Part shown: one piece after another, positions 1 through 11,059 of the stretch
Layout of the letters: each line of letters opens with the position of its first letter
Numbering within the stretch: position 1 is the stretch's first letter
Assembly (NCBI RefSeq): GCF_039555335.1
Contig: NC_092644.1
Coordinates: forward strand, 49,613,281 to 49,677,280
Reading direction: 5' to 3'
From: Amphiura filiformis
Taxonomy: Eukaryota > Echinodermata > Ophiuroidea > Amphilepidida > Amphiuridae
DNA length: 64,000 bases
Translations under genes and position numbers: made by a program
Notes under the pieces: model-generated
The model's database searches: none
What the model was told of the DNA's origin: nothing
What the model saw: only the letters and a program-made list of their open reading frames with translations

Positions 1-2335
1 AGTTATGTAATAATCGGATTAATACTATATAGCAGTAGGTAAAAACAAGTTTTGAATAATCCGCGCTACAGTTAGCAACCTGGACAACCGATTCTTTAGA
101 AATGCTTAGTCGCGCTGAAAGTCGATCGATACATGTTAAAATCAGCACAATTCAGAGATACAAATTTTTGCTATGAAATTAATTTTCTCGGTCAAATATA
201 AAGCAATATTTTTTTTTTCTTCAGTAATGTCAGTTAAAAACTTGGTGCTTGGATATACATTTTTTTTACAAATCCTGGTGTTAAAATTAAGCATCAAATT
301 GTGTCTTTTAGTGTGATATTTTTGATTTTATAGGCCTTCAGTTCGCCCGCGAGCTTTTTTACGGAATTCATTTTTAGCGTCTCAAACTAATATAGTTTGC
401 TAAAGAAAGATATTTCCCACCTCTGTAAAGCACATCGTGTGGGTCTATATATTATAGTTTTGTTAGAATTTCCGTTTTTATTTTACCCTTTTTCACTTTA
501 TGCTCCGAAAATGTCTAACTCAGTACTTTTATCTCGAGAGCAACCAGCAGAAATAGTCGATATTTCCTTTGTTGTTTATCCAGGTCAATTTTCCATTGAA
601 AGCAAATTGCCCGACCAGCGATTTGGTAGCCCAAATCCCCAATTGAGTGTTCTGGTTAAACATGATTAGTAGGAGCGCTATAGGCCTGGGAATTTCTTTG
701 CTATATTGAAGTTCTAGCAACACTGTAGCCATGCCGGTATTCCTATTAAACCCAGGGATATCGATCCACAATGCTAGTATTAGCCTTAGATTTCACTCGT
801 TGATTTTGAAAAATGGTCAGCCGGCAGTAAAAATGGTGAAATGAAAACGCAAATTCTGACAAAAGTATGATATTTCGCTCACGGTGATGTGCGTTAGAAA
901 GTTGGGAAAAATCCTTCATTAGCGAACTATCTTACTCTGAAAAGCTAAAAGGTTGATCCAAAAAAAGGCTCGCGGGCAGAGTTTAAGCCTATCAAAATCG
1001 AAAATCTTACACTAAATGACTAAATTTCACGCCTAAGTTTAAGCATAGAATTTGAAAAAAATACAGTATCAAGCACTACACTTTTGCCTGACATATACTG
1101 AAAAAAATGAAAATGATTGCTTTTCATTTGGCCGAGAAAATTAATTTTACATCGAAAAGGTGTAACTAAAAATTTAGCTCATTTCAACACCAAATTCGAT
1201 CGTTTGTATTGCCTCATTAAATGACTGAGTGAGCCTTGCCAAACAAAAGAATCGGTTGTCCAGGATGCTAACTGGCTACAAAGTCCCATTCAGTGATCCC
1301 AGCGAAAGTGAAAAAAAAATCAAATTGTTACGTGTATAAATTTTTAATGAGAAACAAATGGCAAAAAAACAAAACAGGAAAACGACAGTATTGACGAAGT
1401 TGAAGCCCCATTCAAATACATGTAGCTAATTTATATACTGTCAGTACCGGTATATAAATTACAGACTCGCGTAAATGCATTATTTTTTTTTGTCTTAGAC
1501 ACACGGCTTTCGGCTGAACCACTACACTAGCAAGCTATGTTAGCACATCTATGACAATGACGAAAGGTACAAAATCAGCCATAGGCCTTTTATGACCTTT
1601 GACATTCTTTTGTGGCGAGTGACATGGTCTTTCAATTCAATTCAAACCTGTCAAGGACACTCGGCGTGAATTGAACTGATTGAATTTATATACTGACAGT
1701 ATATATAAATTAGCTACATGTAGGCCTATTTGAAGGGGGCTTCAACTTCGTCGATACTGCCGTTTTCTTGGGTTTTTGCCATTTTTTTCATTAAAAAAAT
1801 TGATAAAAGTAACAATTTGATTTTTTTTTTCACTTTTGCTGGGATCACTGAATGGGGCTTTGCAACGAGATATGTGACCCGTTACAGCGAAAGGTACCTT
1901 ATGTCGGCTGCTACAAGTGTCTCTTTTTCCCCAATGTTGGCAGAAAATATCAAACAATAATGACAATCTGAAGTGGCGGTCATTTCAAATCATCTACAAG
2001 TCAACGAGGTTCAGGAATGTCTCATTGTTAGTGGGTGGCTACATACCTATACAAATACAATACAATGCTTTTGTAACCCACCACTCACGCCACTTGAACA
2101 GGGATTAGCCATATCAAATAAAGACTAGAGCTGTATAACAAACAGTTCTATAGACAGGTACAAGCTTATTATCCTCTACAACAATAGGATTAATGATTGG
2201 TTTAGAATGCATTTGTTACTAGCAAAATAAGGCATATGTAGCTCCCGACTTAAGGTACCTTTTGCTGTAACGGGTCACATATATTCAAAACTTGTATTCA
2301 CCTACTGTTATAGCATTAATCCGATTATTACACAA
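1..2335. repeat. Composite nested palindromic (foldback) repeat block
   Basis: Several inverted repeats are nested here. The outermost arms (about 1-58 and 2283-2335) both carry TAATAATCGGATTAA and AACAAGTTTTGAATA in opposite orientation. Inside, about 61-1281 is a long imperfect palindrome: 68-97 pairs with 1247-1276, the region around 125-235 pairs with about 1090-1205, and 333-365 pairs with 960-990. A second palindrome has arms at about 1277-1465 and 1670-1866. A separate 405-bp MITE follows at 1874-2278. The left edge of the window probably cuts an even larger palindrome. No protein-coding signal was found. Arm limits are approximate because the match was made by eye. Confidence 0.7.
1874..2278. 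mobile_element. MITE with GTGACCCGTTACAGC terminal inverted repeats, copy 1
   Basis: The 405-bp element begins GTGACCCGTTACAGC and ends with its complement GCTGTAACGGGTCAC. It is flanked by ATAT at 1870-1873 and 2279-2282, a possible 4-bp target-site duplication. The interior matches, in opposite orientation, the element at 27635-28035. No open frame suggests a transposase, so it is probably non-autonomous. The superfamily is not identified. Confidence 0.8.
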
Positions 2336-2780
2336 CTTCGCCAGCGTATTCAAGACATCGAATGCAAATAATCACCTAGATTATGACGTATCATACCGTA
2401 AATATGGCGGAGTACTCAAATTCATTCAACAAAAGCATGATTACAAGCTATTGCAATCTACCGCGACAGCTCGTCTCACACACATAACAAATGCACTATA
2501 GGATCAAATAGGTTGACGACAACGTTTGATTGAATGCACTGCCATGCGCCATGATTACGGTGAAGGACACCGGTTCAAATCCTTTGTATGGAGCTAATCA
2601 ATAATTTCACGCACATCCTCTAGACTATTATTGCCCAATTATTGCCCGGGATGATTGCACACTGTAAAAGAGCTATTGTTATAATGTTTGATGAAATCGT
2701 GTTTAACTATTTGCTTAAGAAAGGCGCAATACAGATAAAGCAGACAGATTTACTACATGTGGTACATGTATATACATATA

Positions 2781-3956
2781 GGGAATGTGTTCGAGTATTA
2801 CCTAATTATAATAGGGGCGTATCCAAAAATGAATTCACACCCCTTTCAAATGTCGAGCCAAAGTGCAGGCCCTATGCTGTAATATTTTCTATTTTGCCGC
2901 TTACCAATACATACCTTCAAATATGTGTTACCCACGAACATTTTGGTTACCCACGAATCCCTACTTAAATTATAGTTAACAATGTATTGATAGTGTTTTA
3001 GTTCATAGGAACTGTCAAACACAAGTTAATAGAATATTGCTGCATGAAAATATGGAACGATTTTACTAAAATAATAATATAAAACTGTTTGCTCTGTCTA
3101 TTTGAATTTGGCAACTTCATTATTCTCAAAATTTTTATACCCAAAATGCCATAATGATCCATTCTAAATATTCCATGTAGTCTGAATTTTGATTAAAATT
3201 CATTTTAGTGCCATTGCAGCCTGAATTATTGACATACGGAAAAGTATTTTTTATTTTTATTTAAAAAATTAATAGGAATTGCTATTTTCCAGACGATGTT
3301 ACCCACGAATCCATCCGAGATCCTCATCCTGCGACGAGATACAAAATCTAACTTTATATTTATATGAAGCATTTATTCTAATCTTTCGAAATAATACAGT
3401 AATGTTAAATGACAGGCACTTTGGAAAGAGTTCGAAGAATTGACACAATCTTAACTGTACACCTGGTTCTTTCTTAAAATTTGTAATAACCAAAATATTT
3501 CTTCGTAGATATATGTAATAAAATTCTATTTTACGTTCAAAGTCTTCACCGATTTCTAGTGTATATGAGTCACACATAAAATATTGAAAGATATTAAAGA
3601 AAGTGAAATTTTATGACGTACAACAGGTGAAAAATGCTTGAATTCGTGGGTAACATGCATATGCGCATTTAACACTTTATTTGGTCTAGCAAGAAAAGTT
3701 ATTTTTCAATCCGATGGCACTTCCACCTGATGATTCACTAGACATGATCGTCTCATTTGATAAGTCTAGAATTGAAAAGGAAAACATTTTCAAAATGGCC
3801 CCAGAGAGAATTTTGGCCCGCTTTGGCTGGAATTGACCATATACATATTAATATAGGGAATGTGTGTGAGTCGAGTATTACCTAATTATAATAGGGGCGT
3901 ATCCAAAAATGAATTCACGCCCCTTTCAAATGTCGAGCCAAAGTGCAGGCCCTATG
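2781..3956. repeat. Direct repeat pair, ~96-100 bp, bracketing a TIR element
   Basis: Bases 2781-2876 and 3856-3956 are near-identical, sharing GGGAATGTGT, CCTAATTATAATAGGGGCGT and CCAAAGTGCAGGCCCTATG. They lie in the same orientation about 1.07 kb apart. They may be ends of one mobile element or copies of a dispersed family. The intervening sequence carries the GTTACCCACGAA element. No coding content is supported. Confidence 0.7.
2927..3654. mobile_element. Small TIR element with GTTACCCACGAA motifs
   Basis: GTTACCCACGAA occurs at 2927, 2945 and 3299 on the plus strand and in inverted form at 3643-3654. The outer inverted pair would delimit an element of about 0.7 kb. The extra internal copies suggest nesting or a small array. 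No protein is apparent; boundaries and class are uncertain. Confidence 0.5.
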
Positions 3957-4465
3957 GATATCAGAAGCGCATTCCTCATATTCAAAATGCAATTTGGTGT
4001 GTCTGGTGTGCTCTCAGGTCCCATACGTCGATACCCGATCCCTAATTACCTAGCTGGGGGGTTTACACCCCCCAGCTAGGTACTGTAATGCTCTCCGATT
4101 CTTCTTTCTTTCTTCTTCTGGCAACAAAACTTCAAAATGCTTCTCCTCCTACATATTACACCCTACAATTACGTAACTTGCACACATGTATCGGCTATAT
4201 CCAGTGCCCATAGGGTGCAAACAGAATTGAGATCAAATGTCATTAAAAGGGCATTTTCGGTATATAACCAAATATCTTCAAAATGCTTCTTCTGCCACAT
4301 ATTACATAGCACAATGTCGTCACTTACACATGTGCTTCGGTTTTTCCCAGGGCCCATACCTTGCACACAGAATTGGGGTCAAAGGTCATTAAGGGGTAAA
4401 ATCTTACAATTGCATTATCTGGACATCTGTAAGGGGTATGGGGCTCAAACTCAATACAATAAATC

Positions 4466-5150
4466 TCATGACCAAGGGAACATTTTGCGGGGTCAGGTCA
4501 AAGGTCATGCAGAGGTCAAATTTTAGAAACGCATTTCCTGGACATCTGTAAAGGGTACAGGGCTCAAACTTGGTGACAACAAACTTAATGATCAGGGGAA
4601 CATGTTGGAACACTTTGCAGGGGTCAGGTCAAAGGTTATCTGGGGTAAAATCTTTATAACTTCATTTTCTGGATATCTGCAAGGGGTATGGGGCTCAAAC
4701 TCAGTGACAACAAATCTCATGACCAGGGGAACATTTTGCAGGGGTCAGGTCAAAGGTCATGTAGAGGTCAAATTTTCTAAATGCATTTTCTGGACATCTG
4801 TTAGGGGTACGGGGCTCAAACTCCACAACAACAAACTTACTGACCTGGGGAACATTTTGGAACACTGTGCAAGGGTCATGTCAAAGGTCATCTGGGGTCA
4901 AATCGTAGAATTTCATTTTCTGGATATCTGTAAGAGGTACGGGGCTTAAACATGGTGACAACAAACCTCAAGACCAGGGGAACATTATGGAACATCATGC
5001 ATAGGTCAGGTCAAAGGTCATCTGGGGTCAAATCTTAGAATTGAATTTTTTGGACATCTGTTAGGAGTACGGGACTCAAACTTGGTGAAAACAAACCCCA
5101 TGACCAGGGGAGCATTTTTGGAACATTTTGTAGGGGTCAGATACCTCCAC
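4466..5150. repeat. Tandem repeat array, ~6 units of 121-131 bp
   Basis: Units begin around 4466, 4588, 4717, 4838, 4967 and 5098 with variants of CATGACCAGGGGAACATTTTG. They contain GGGGTCAGGTCAAAGGTCAT, TTTTCTGGACATCTGT and GGGGCTCAAACT. Later units often carry an extra GGAACA block. Short open frames over the array are repeat artefacts rather than genes. Confidence 0.85.
4495..5020 (+). promoter_or_regulatory. Reiterated DR1-type AGGTCA direct repeats (putative nuclear-receptor sites)
   Basis: Exact AGGTCA-A-AGGTCA occurs at 4495-4507, 4747-4759 and 5008-5020. One-mismatch versions occur at 4626-4638 and 4878-4890. Direct repeats of AGGTCA with one-base spacing are the known consensus for RXR heterodimers, HNF4 and COUP-TF. 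The motif is seen directly; any binding or regulatory role is inference, and the motif may simply be part of the repeat consensus. Confidence 0.3.
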
Positions 5151-5174
5151 AACACCAACATGCCCCAGCTAGGT

Positions 5175-6520
5175 TTGTGGTCTATGACCACCATTTGCCA
5201 CTAGTTTTACTTGCTATTTTCTTCCATTTCTTGCTTTGTTTATCAAAGCTATCTGGGCCAGCATGCATCTTATTAGCCTACACTGGCTATCCAGGTTTGT
5301 GCATTTTTATTGTATGAGCTTCGAACGGTTTTCCCATGGATTAGCATGTGTTCCTCACAGACCAACCTGGGTAAACAAACAAGGTCTTTATCCATGTTCT
5401 TTGATTCAATGCATAGGTACCGCGTGAACATTTTAGTGCACGGCGATATTTTCAAAAATTGTATTCATCTGTTGCTGGGGTAGTTATTGTTACATCATCA
5501 CTTCTACGGCGAATTATGGACACTGTCTTGGATTCAAGGTCATTGACTTGCAGGAGCACAAAGATGTATTGATTATAGCCTATGAAAAGTTGTTACATGG
5601 AGCGGCATTGATGGAAATACGCCTAAATACATGTACATCGGAATATCAGAATGGGCCTGTCTGTCAAGAATAAGTTAGAATTAGACAAAATGGGCTTATG
5701 CTGAAAAAAGTAAACAAACACAACAGAAAAACCCCAAACGATGAAAATAGATTTCCATTCATTTCATTAAACAAAAAATTTCCCGGCTTGTCAATACACA
5801 TGTTGTAACATACAACTGATATGGAAATGTATATCCGATTGAAATGTATTACACCCAATCACCCATAATGTATTGGGTACATATCAAATCAGTACGTGGT
5901 GACCTTGTGATATGAAACTGATCCTGAATAATTAACATCCATTGGTAGGAGGATGATGCACATAATATTAACATGAAAATGGACCGACAATCTACGGGAA
6001 AACAAACTAAAATAAATAGAACTCAATACTGTGACACCAAATGAAGCTAAAAATACTTAATCATTTATGTTTTCAATTTTATTGCAAGGTAAAACCTAAT
6101 TTAAATGAATTCGTTTACATTATAGTATTTGTCAAGTTAAACCAATTGGAATCAATTGTTTCAATCTGAGTTTTATTTGTCATTGATTGTCAATAACTGA
6201 CATATTTCACTTACAATAATGAGCTATTCTAAATAACGACCGAAACAAAAGTGGATTTCCCCACATAATATTTCTATCCTACCTTAAAGTGCTTTTTAAC
6301 CATGGAAAGTCCCTATTGGTTAATACAGTGAAACAAAAATTCATAGAAGTATATAAGAATTACCATAAATTTTGCAACATCGTTTGCATGCTTGAATTAT
6401 TCATCCTTATTTAAACACAATAATTTGTTACCCATTCCCACAAAACCTGGAACAAAACCTGCAAAATTGTACTTAAATGGGTCGGTCACCCACCTTTGCA
6501 CAATTTTTGTATGGGGGGAC
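5175..6520. other. Non-coding stretch, partly repeat-derived
   Basis: No convincing exon is seen. Bases 5375-5530 (around GGTACCGCGTGA and CTACGGCGAATT) resemble 31285-31410, so part of the stretch belongs to a dispersed repeat. The rest is AT-rich and unassigned. Confidence 0.5.
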
Positions 6521-6524
6521 CTGC

Positions 6525-6960
6525 TGAGAGCACACTAGACACACTAAATTCCATTCTGTATACGAGGAATGTCCTGATGATATCAAATTCTTTGGCAAAT
6601 TATTAAAAATTGAAATTGTTACATTTTTTACATTCAAGTCCTCGAAGTAAACTTTATAAATCTAATGATATGTACTTAAATTTCATGTAGCAGGGATGAA
6701 AAGCCGGCCATCAATTTAAGTGTTTGGGGATGTATATCTTCAATACAAAAGGTCAAAATTTTCATATGATGGACGGTTTTTCATCCCAGCTACATACACT
6801 TTAAGTACATAATTAGATTTATACAATTTACGTCGAGGACTGTTAAATGCCAATTCTTAATGATTTGCTATAAAATTTGTATTATATCGCGAGTTTCCAA
6901 AATTCAAAATGTATTTGATATTATCAGGACATTCCTCGTATTCTGCAATTTGATGTGCTA
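6525..6960. repeat. Palindromic (foldback) element
   Basis: The two halves are inverted copies meeting near 6745. GAGGAATGTCCTGATGATAT (about 6560) pairs with ATATTATCAGGACATTCCTC (about 6918), and GTAGCAGGGATGAAAAGCC pairs with GGTTTTTCATCCCAGCTAC. Related ends also occur near 3967-4018. It is non-coding. Confidence 0.75.
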
Positions 6961-7389
6961 TCCGACTCCCAGCCCTTAAAGTTAACAAAGAAAAGTTTGA
7001 AAGTGACATCAAATTTGATTTTGTACCATGTGTACTTTGAAGATACGGTACAATTATTGATTAACTAATCTTCCTTATAGACGAATCTAAATTCACGCAC
7101 TCCTACACCTGACTAGCAGCCTTTAGTTGGGTAGCCGTCGGCTACAATGCACTCAAAACGTGAAATGATTCGGCCTTGCCGGAAATCATATCTAGAAACA
7201 CCTGACTGATGCGCCTGTGTTTGGCAGCCAGCTCCAGAAATGTGTTTAATTTCTACCAGATACAATTGAAATTCACATTTGAGATTTGTACTGATAGTCA
7301 TTGGATGCCTACTGACTATTTTGAGCAACTTTATGTTTGTGTTTGCAGCAGACTTTGCAAGTATTTTCCATCATTATTTCTTCATGCTA

Positions 7390-10300
7390 GTTACTGTACT
7401 CAATGCTCATGGCCACCATTGCTTCATTTAGATCAATGAACTACACTGTGATTAGCTTCATTGGACTGGTGCTAGTCTATATTGATTTGGTTCTAGCACC
7501 TACACAACTGTTAAGTAATTACCCCATTAGCAGTTCACCTTATACAATGGGAGTTTACACTAGAAGTGACTTACTTAAGTTCAGAGGCTCTGAGTTGAGC
7601 AATGCTAGACTGCCCCAAGACACTTGGAGAACTGTTTTATCATTGGGTATTGAAAAGGCCAAATTTCAGCCTACTCATCGAGGCTGTAGAGCTGGTACAC
7701 AAGTGAAACAGAAATGTTCGACATCCCCATCAAATGACCCTGTCCAGTCTTGCCTAAACATAGGCCACTGGAATGCAAGAGGTATAAGAAAAAGACTACA
7801 ACTTGTCATGATATTGTTTTAGCCCGCCGCATAGATGCTATGTTCGTGACAGAGACATGGCTAAGTGTTGACTCTGATCAAGTTGCCATCGGAGAACTTG
7901 TCCCTCCCGGTTATGACTTTATCAATGTTCCCCGGCCAAATGATAACCATGGCGGTATTGGTATCGTGCATCAAAAGTCTCTAAAATTCCAACTTTTACC
8001 TAAGACATTTGACTCCATCTCATTTGAACATGCCATCATACTGGACAATGTTAGAAAGATCAACTTTGTTGCTGTGTATAGGCCAACTCCATCTAAAGTG
8101 AACAAGTTTACCACCAGACAATTCCTTACAGAGTTTGACGAATTTTTAATGTACATCAACACATTGTCTGGCAAGGTCATATATGTTGGAGATTTTAACA
8201 TACATGTAAATAAACCTGCCAAGTATGATGCGAGTCACTTCTTGTCCTCGGTGGAAGGAGTTAACCTGCAGCAACATGTCGTCGGTCCCACCCACAGGGA
8301 TGGTAACACCCTCGACTTGATACTCTCACGACAAGAGGAGAACCTTGTTGCAAGCTGGTCAATAGGTCCAAGGATGGGTTCTGATCATCACATCATCTAC
8401 TGTAAACTCAAAGTTCCGAGACCAGAAGTCCAAAAGGAGGAAATCACGTCCAGGAATTTCAAGAACATCGACTTGGATGCTTTCAAAAATGACTTTTGGG
8501 CAACAATGAACTGTGAGAACTTGATTTCTGAAGATAATGTAAATAGTGTCATCATTAACTTTGAGAATGCTCTATCTGCCACTGTAGATAAACATGCTCC
8601 TGTTATAAAGAAAACCCGTAGCAGTCGTATTCATCAACCATGGTATAACAACGAGATCCATGAGGCAAGGAGAGTCCGCCGTAGGTGTGAGAAACAGTGG
8701 CGGAAAACATGTCTTGAGGTACACCACCAACTCTACCTTGAACAACTGGAGCTCGTGAATACCATGATTGAGAATGCTAAGAAGGTTTATCTACAAGGCA
8801 AGTTGAAAGATGCTGACTCAAAATCAATGTTCAGAACTGTAAATAGCCTTTTGAATAACAATAATAAGATTCTTCCATCTCATGACTCTCTACCAACTTT
8901 ATGTAACAACTTTGCTACATTTTTCAAAGAAAAAGTTGATAAGATCCAGGAAGGTCTGGAGCAGCAAAGAACCAGTGTAAATGATAAGAGTGTAAATGTG
9001 TATCAAAGTCATGTTTCATGTACTCTTTCTGAGTTTGATCAAGTTGGTGCTGATGATGTTATGAAGATTATTAATGGATTTGCAGCTAAACATTGTATTC
9101 TAGATTCAGTACCCACTTGGTTTCTGAAAAGCAACTGTGAGGTTTTTGTCAATGCCATTACCAAAATTGTCAAATTGTCTTTATCTACAGGTGTGTTCCC
9201 GGACACTTTAAAACATGCCATCATAGGTCCGTTGATTAAGAAATCATCTCTTGATAGGAACATGTTAAAGAACTATAGACCTGTATCGAACATTAAGTTC
9301 CTATCTAAGGTTATTGAGAGAATTGTTGTAAACAGCATTACCAAACATATGCAAGATAATAATTTGGGCGAGCCACTGCAATCGGCGTATCGTGCAGCAC
9401 ATAGCACAGAGACGGCATTATTAAAGGTCAAAGATGATATTATGACATCTCTTCATCATCGAAAAGGGGACTTTCTTGTGTTATTGGACTTGAGTGCCGC
9501 CTTTGACACGGTCAACCATAACATCCTTTTTCAGCGAATGCATCAAGAACTTGGTATCAGTGGCATAGCCCTTCAGTGGATGAAATCATATTTCAGCGGA
9601 CGAACCACCAGTGTATGTGTAAATGGTTGCCAATCAGCGAAGTGTGCCCTCGACTACGGTCTGCCTCAGGGGTCAATTGTTGGTCCCATATCTTTCAGCA
9701 TCTACACCATCCCAATTGGAAGAATCATACGCGAACACCGCCTTTCTTACCATCTTTATGCAGATGACGTGCAACTGTATACCAACTTTGACCCGGCATG
9801 TCAGTCGTCCATTGATCGTGCACTCTCCTCTCTTACATCATGCATTGGTGACATTCAATCATGGATGACGTGCAACATGCTTCAACTCAATCGTGAGAAG
9901 ACTGAATTCTTCATCGCCGCTTCATCTCATGTTAAGAACCAGATGCCTGCTGTCACACTCCAAATTGGAAATGAGGCCATTGAACCATCTGAAACAGTCC
10001 GAAATCTTGGTGTTATCTTCGATAACTGCATGACTATGCGTAACCAAATTTGTTCACTCACACGCAGTGTTTCATTCCACCTTCGCAATATCTCTCGCAT
10101 TAGACGATTCTTGGACTTTGATACTAGTAATGACATTATCCGCTCACTTATCTTATCCAGGCTTGATTATGGCAATGTTCTCCTCATGGGTGCCAACACT
10201 ACTGATATCGCTCGCCTTCAGACCCTCCAAAACTGGGCTGCTAAAATCATCTTTTGTGCGAAGAAAACTGACCATGTATCGCCGCTTTTACATCAGCTCC

Positions 10301-10745
10301 ATTGGTTGTCTGTAGAGGATAGAATAACATTCAAAGCCATGCTGTATGTTTTTAAATGCCTTGCCGGCATTGGACCAGAATACCTGTCATCATGTCTGGA
10401 ACTTAAGAATCCTCGCGAGGGCCTTAGATCCGCCTCAGATCGCACTCGTTTGAATGTGCCGATCATACGCAGTTGGACTTTTAAATCCGCTGCCGACAAG
10501 GCATTTACCTACAATGCACCTCTGATCTGGAACAATTTACCGTCATCTGTGCGAAGTGCTGAAACAGTCTCTGCCTTTAAAAATGGCCTCAAAACCCACC
10601 TGTTTCCGCAAACATAATTTTGCTTGCTTCATTTTTCTTTTGTTTTTCAATTGTTTCTTGTATATATTTTGCATATGTTTTGGTTTTTCACGCTGTGATC
10701 TTTTGAAATGGCGTGTAACAAAAGCTCTCATGTATGTATGTATGT
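7390..10745 (+). mobile_element. CR1/L2-like non-LTR retrotransposon, nearly full ORF2
   Basis: The element carries an apurinic endonuclease followed by a reverse transcriptase in one long frame, and ends in a short tandem tail (TGTA repeats at about 10730-10745), as is usual for this group. The 5' end is not defined and no separate ORF1 was recognised. The CR1/L2 assignment rests on the style of the endonuclease and RT motifs, including LDLSAAFDTV and LYADDVQLY, and on the C-terminal block QLHWLSVEDRITFKAM. The one lesion noticed is a single-base frameshift near 7790. Confidence 0.8.
7403..10617 (+). pseudogene. LINE ORF2: endonuclease-reverse transcriptase, one frameshift
   Basis: The long frame (7750-10617, 955 codons) contains endonuclease blocks (VTETWL, VGDFNIHV, NTLDLIL, GSDHH) in roughly its first 230 residues. 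RT blocks follow: NYRPVSN, SAYRAAHSTETALL, LLDLSAAFDTVNH, GLPQGSIVGP and the catalytic YADD near residue 675. The N-terminal part, including the first endonuclease strand (LNIGHWNARGI), lies in the other frame of 7403-7822. The two join at an A run at about 7787-7791, where one base appears to be missing. The enzyme would nick and prime on target DNA. The rest of the frame is uninterrupted, so the copy is young or the break is a sequencing artefact. Confidence 0.85.
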
Positions 10746-11059
10746 AAATTTTAAACTACATTCCATCACCCGTTTTACACCTTAATACATAATAATCGGA
10801 TTAACTACACGCGGTATCTATGCATTGATGTACTTGCGAACAAAAGGACTATGTATGAATAGATGCGATGGGATTACCTGCGGAATTATCTCTATTATAT
10901 ATATTATTCTATTAACCCTCCTCGTCCTTGTATCTTCTCTATGTGTTAGGCGGCTTTTAATTGAACACTCAAAACACCAGGTTGGTGCTAGCGGCTACCC
11001 AAAGATGTCCGACCAAATCCTGACCATGACTTGGCTCGTTGGATTCGTCTATAATAAAT

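Larger units (their letters stand above)
4048..5174. mobile_element. TIR-bounded element containing a tandem array
   Basis: The left end starts ACCTAGCTGGGG and the right end finishes CCCCAGCTAGGT (5163-5174), an exact inverted pair. The left end is itself a perfect hairpin, with a 14-bp stem (4048-4061 and 4068-4081) around TTTACA. Most of the interior is the tandem array at 4466-5150. A related but broken stretch, including following sequence up to about 5530, recurs at 30955-31410, so this is a dispersed family. No transposase is visible. Confidence 0.6.
7077..11055. repeat. Inverted repeat pair flanking the CR1/L2-like LINE
   Basis: TATAGACGAATC at about 7077 and its complement GATTCGTCTATA at about 11043 are inverted. 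The nearby sequence also pairs: GGGTAGCCG with CGGCTACCC, and CACTCAAAAC in both arms. The LINE at 7.4-10.7 kb therefore appears to sit inside an older inverted-repeat element. The pairing beyond the core motifs is diverged. Confidence 0.45.

Noticed and set aside
4137-4949. Series of open frames of 60-130 codons
   Set aside because: They translate the tandem array and its flank; the repeats explain them.
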